A DNA stretch of 52,725 nt from Gluconacetobacter liquefaciens (GTDB lineage Bacteria > Pseudomonadota > Alphaproteobacteria > Acetobacterales > Acetobacteraceae), in the NCBI RefSeq assembly GCF_003350405.1, contig NZ_QQAW01000016.1:1-52725 (forward strand), written 5' to 3'. Both the position numbers and the translations under genes were made by a program. Under the pieces are notes generated by a model, which was given only the letters and a program-made list of their open reading frames with translations, ran no database searches and was not told the origin of the DNA. Below, in pieces: positions 51,974 through 52,725 of this stretch (position 1 is the stretch's first letter; each line of letters opens with the position of its first letter).

Positions 51974-52672
51974 TCAGCGGACGGAAGCGCCCCCGCGCGG
52001 CCTCTCCGTCGGCAGCATCTCGCCCGTGGCGGCGTAATAGACCCGCTCGGCGATGTTGGTGGCATGATCGCCGATCCGCTCCAGGTTCTTGGCGATGAAC
52101 AGCAGATGGGTGCAGGACCGGATGGTGCGCGGGTCTTCCATCATGTAGGTCACCAGTTCGCGGAACATGGCGGTATAAAGCTCGTCCACCGCCGCGTCCG
52201 ACTGCCAGACCTCGACCGCGCGCGCGCTGTCGCGCTGGTCCAGCGCATCGATCGCCCGGCGCAGGTTTTCCTGCACCAGCCGCCCCATGCTGCGCAGGGC
52301 TCCGGCTGGAACATCGGTCGGCACGGCCTCGACCTTGAGCGCGCGCTTGGCGACGCTGGCGGCGCAATCGCCGATGCGCTCCAGATCACCCGAGATCTTC
52401 ATCGCCGCCACGATCTCGCGCAGGTCGCCCGCCATCGGCGCCCGCAATGCCAGCACGCGAATCGCCAGCGTCTCGATATCGCGCTCCAGCTGGTCCACCT
52501 GCGGATCGAGCGCCTGCGCCATACGCCCGGCCTCGGTATCGCCGTCCACGACGGCCGCAACCGCCTGTTCGGTCTGCCGGGTGACCAGCCGCCCCATGGC
52601 AACCATCATCCCGCGCAACTGCGAAAGCTGCTGCTCGTAGCTGCTGACGGTGTGCGCCTGTTCCTTCACCAT
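51974..52672 (-). CDS. phoU: Phosphate-signalling regulator PhoU
   Basis: 232 residues with two repeated three-helix bundles. The repeats carry the metal-cluster motifs MKISGDLERIGDCAASVA and LLFIAKNLERIGDHATNIAE. PhoU couples the Pst phosphate transporter to the PhoR/PhoB system. It follows pstB by 26 bp, the standard end of the pst operon. Confidence 0.97.
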   Translation of the reverse strand: MVKEQAHTVSSYEQQLSQLRGMMVAMGRLVTRQTEQAVAAVVDGDTEAGRMAQALDPQVDQLERDIETLAIRVLALRAPMAGDLREIVAAMKISGDLERIGDCAASVAKRALKVEAVPTDVPAGALRSMGRLVQENLRRAIDALDQRDSARAVEVWQSDAAVDELYTAMFRELVTYMMEDPRTIRSCTHLLFIAKNLERIGDHATNIAERVYYAATGEMLPTERPRGGASVR

Positions 52673-52698
52673 GCTGCCTTTCCCCCTGCCCGCCGAAC

Positions 52699-52725
52699 TC
52701 AGCCGAACCGGCCGGTGATGTAATC
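52699..52725 (-). CDS. pstB: C-terminal end of phosphate ABC transporter ATPase (partial)
   Basis: Only eight codons and the stop are in the window, reading DYITGRFG. That is the standard ending of PstB, and the gene directly precedes phoU. It continues beyond the right edge. Confidence 0.85.
   Translation of the reverse strand, partial: DYITGRFG

Noticed and set aside
1-52725. CRISPR arrays, prophage, transposases, plasmid origin or biosynthetic cluster
   Set aside because: No regularly spaced repeats, phage structural genes, transposase motifs, iterons or modular synthase genes were found on either strand.

Overview
The window is high-GC, densely packed bacterial DNA. It most probably comes from an acetic-acid-bacterium-like alphaproteobacterium (Acetobacteraceae). 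The reasons are the alphaproteobacterial gene orders yceD-rpmF-plsX-fabH-ihfA-merR-tRNA-Pro and ffh-rpsP-rimM-trmD-rplS-leuCDB, a COQ9/def pair, an Acetobacteraceae-type EF-G, and an acetyl-CoA synthetase / malate synthase G acetate cluster. The genus assignment is inference. I see no insertion sequence, prophage, CRISPR array or rRNA. One tRNA, Pro(GGG), is present.

Layout. 0-6.4 kb: end of an outer-membrane barrel gene, then acs, an XRE/short-chain-fatty-acyl regulator and, divergently, malate synthase G (glcB) preceded by a 39-codon small ORF. 6.4-14.7 kb: envelope and stress genes (L,D-transpeptidase, proline-rich lipoprotein, phosphoribosyltransferase, CBS-type site-2 protease, host-attachment/baeRF protein, aldehyde dehydrogenase with a divergent TetR regulator, secreted retropepsin-PDZ protein). 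14.8-24.6 kb: fusA, rpmB, a small unknown gene, an Atm1-type ABC exporter, then a co-directional run of NUDIX, DUF3574 lipoprotein, oligopeptidase B and AI-2E-family permease. 24.7-29.9 kb: tRNA-Pro and the merR/ihfA/fabH/plsX/rpmF/yceD block with divergent bamE-like. 30-34.4 kb: def-coq9-marR followed by an OmpR/EnvZ-type two-component system, then rpsU. 34.5-36.6 kb: a periplasmic prolyl-oligopeptidase-family protein. 44.2-52.7 kb: leuCDB, rplS, trmD, rimM, rpsP, ffh, a Spy/CpxP-like protein, phoU and the last codons of pstB.

The most unusual part is 36.7-44.1 kb. A cytoplasmic FtsK/SpoIIIE ATPase of about 1081 residues is organised like the type VII secretion ATPase EccC: one intact ATPase module lies between two degenerate ones. 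It is encoded in a tightly coupled operon with a tail-anchored membrane protein, two WXG100-sized helical proteins, a long cysteine-containing coiled-coil protein and a third small helical protein. A multi-pass membrane protein is divergent to it. One WXG100-like protein and the coiled-coil protein share a nearly identical C-terminal tail (IE-x-LRAFDR), and the other WXG100-sized protein ends in a YxxxD motif like that of mycobacterial ESX substrates. This looks like a compact, Gram-negative, type VII-like export system, or another FtsK-driven assembly, that lacks the usual ESX membrane components.
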